Source: DRYS01 sp964491605
GTDB lineage: Archaea; Thermoproteota; CALKCG01; B24; DRYS01
Direction of reading: 5' to 3'
Length of the DNA stretch: 6,562 bases
Assembly: GCA_964491605.1 (NCBI GenBank)
Contig: CAZBGY010000027.1
Coordinates: 1 to 6,562, forward strand
This document shows positions 6,336-6,562 of the stretch, one piece after another (the first letter of the stretch is position 1; each line of letters starts with the position of its first letter). Both the position numbers and the translations under genes were made by a program. The notes below the pieces were generated by a model. It was not told the origin of the DNA. It was given only the letters and a program-made list of their open reading frames with translations, and ran no database searches.

Positions 6336-6562
6336 ATGGGTGAAACGCGATTTCGCATGAGGTTTCGTGCACTACCGACGAGCCTAGCTGCCGAGGAGGC
6401 TTCTCGAGGAGATCGGGATTAAACCCGCTAGGAGGGGTAGGTTTAAAACCGTAAAGGGTGAGGTCATAGTTAGGGATGTGGGGTATCTGTTCGTGGAGTA
6501 TGAAGGTGAAATCGCATCTACGATAGTGGTCTTCGCAGAGGAGGGTGATGAGAGCGTTTTCG
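6336..6562 (+). pseudogene. broken clan AA aspartic protease homologue, cut by window end
   Basis: Two frames hold the two ends of one family member. From ATG 6336 the protein starts MGETRFRMRF, the usual opening of archaeal clan AA proteases, but this frame stops at 6420-6422 after 28 codons. In the next frame, directly after a TAG at 6385-6387, the family's body appears: LPRRLLEEIGIKPARRGRF (from 6388), then EVIVRDVGYLFVEYEGE and STIVVFAEEGDESVF to the window edge. Intact relatives have the catalytic V-D-T-G-A segment between these two parts; here only about 20 nt separate MRFR from LPRR and no D-T-G exists in any frame. So a deletion with a frame change has removed the active site. The preserved body suggests recent decay. 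A GGTG at 6327-6330 could be the old ribosome binding site and TTTAATTA at 6296-6303 the old TATA box. An assembly error is possible but must explain both the lost motif and the frame change. Confidence 0.65.

Overview
The window looks archaeal and most likely comes from the Thermoproteota (crenarchaeal side), although no marker gene fixes this. The reasons are heavy use of AGG/AGA for arginine, ATA for isoleucine and CTA for leucine, tight or overlapping gene junctions with a GTG start, archaeal TATA-like boxes close to start codons, a retropepsin-like (clan AA) protein family that I associate with thermophilic archaea, and a HEPN protein of the COG2250 type. I found no rRNA, tRNA, CRISPR array or insertion sequence.

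Left part (141-5047, all on the minus strand, so transcribed right to left): a MacB/FtsX-type ABC transporter cluster. The order in the direction of transcription is permease A (5047-3914), a small candidate gene of 47 codons starting 2 nt after it (3911-3768), a gap with a probable promoter, permease B (3599-2418), a polytopic membrane protein that resembles a GT-C glycosyltransferase (2421-811, GTG start, 4-nt overlap), and the ATPase (824-141, overlapping the previous gene). Two different permeases and one ATPase suggest a heterodimeric permease with a homodimeric ATPase. Transporters of this type usually perform mechanical work on, or extract, envelope-associated substrates and are not classical solute pumps. 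The glycosyltransferase-like gene inside the operon suggests a role in handling a glycosylated envelope component. The ATPase has threonine where the H-loop histidine is expected.

Middle (5048-5263): just upstream of permease A on the same strand is a protein-like open stretch with no start codon that ends 20 nt before permease A. It may be the truncated end of a former upstream gene. The promoter of the divergent HEPN gene lies over it.

Right part (5264-6562): accessory-type genes. A small HEPN protein (+) without a visible nucleotidyltransferase partner converges with a retropepsin-like protein (-) whose catalytic DTG reads NTG. About 270 nt further on is a second clan AA relative (+), running off the window. 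Its frame is broken and its catalytic segment is missing, so it is probably a pseudogene.
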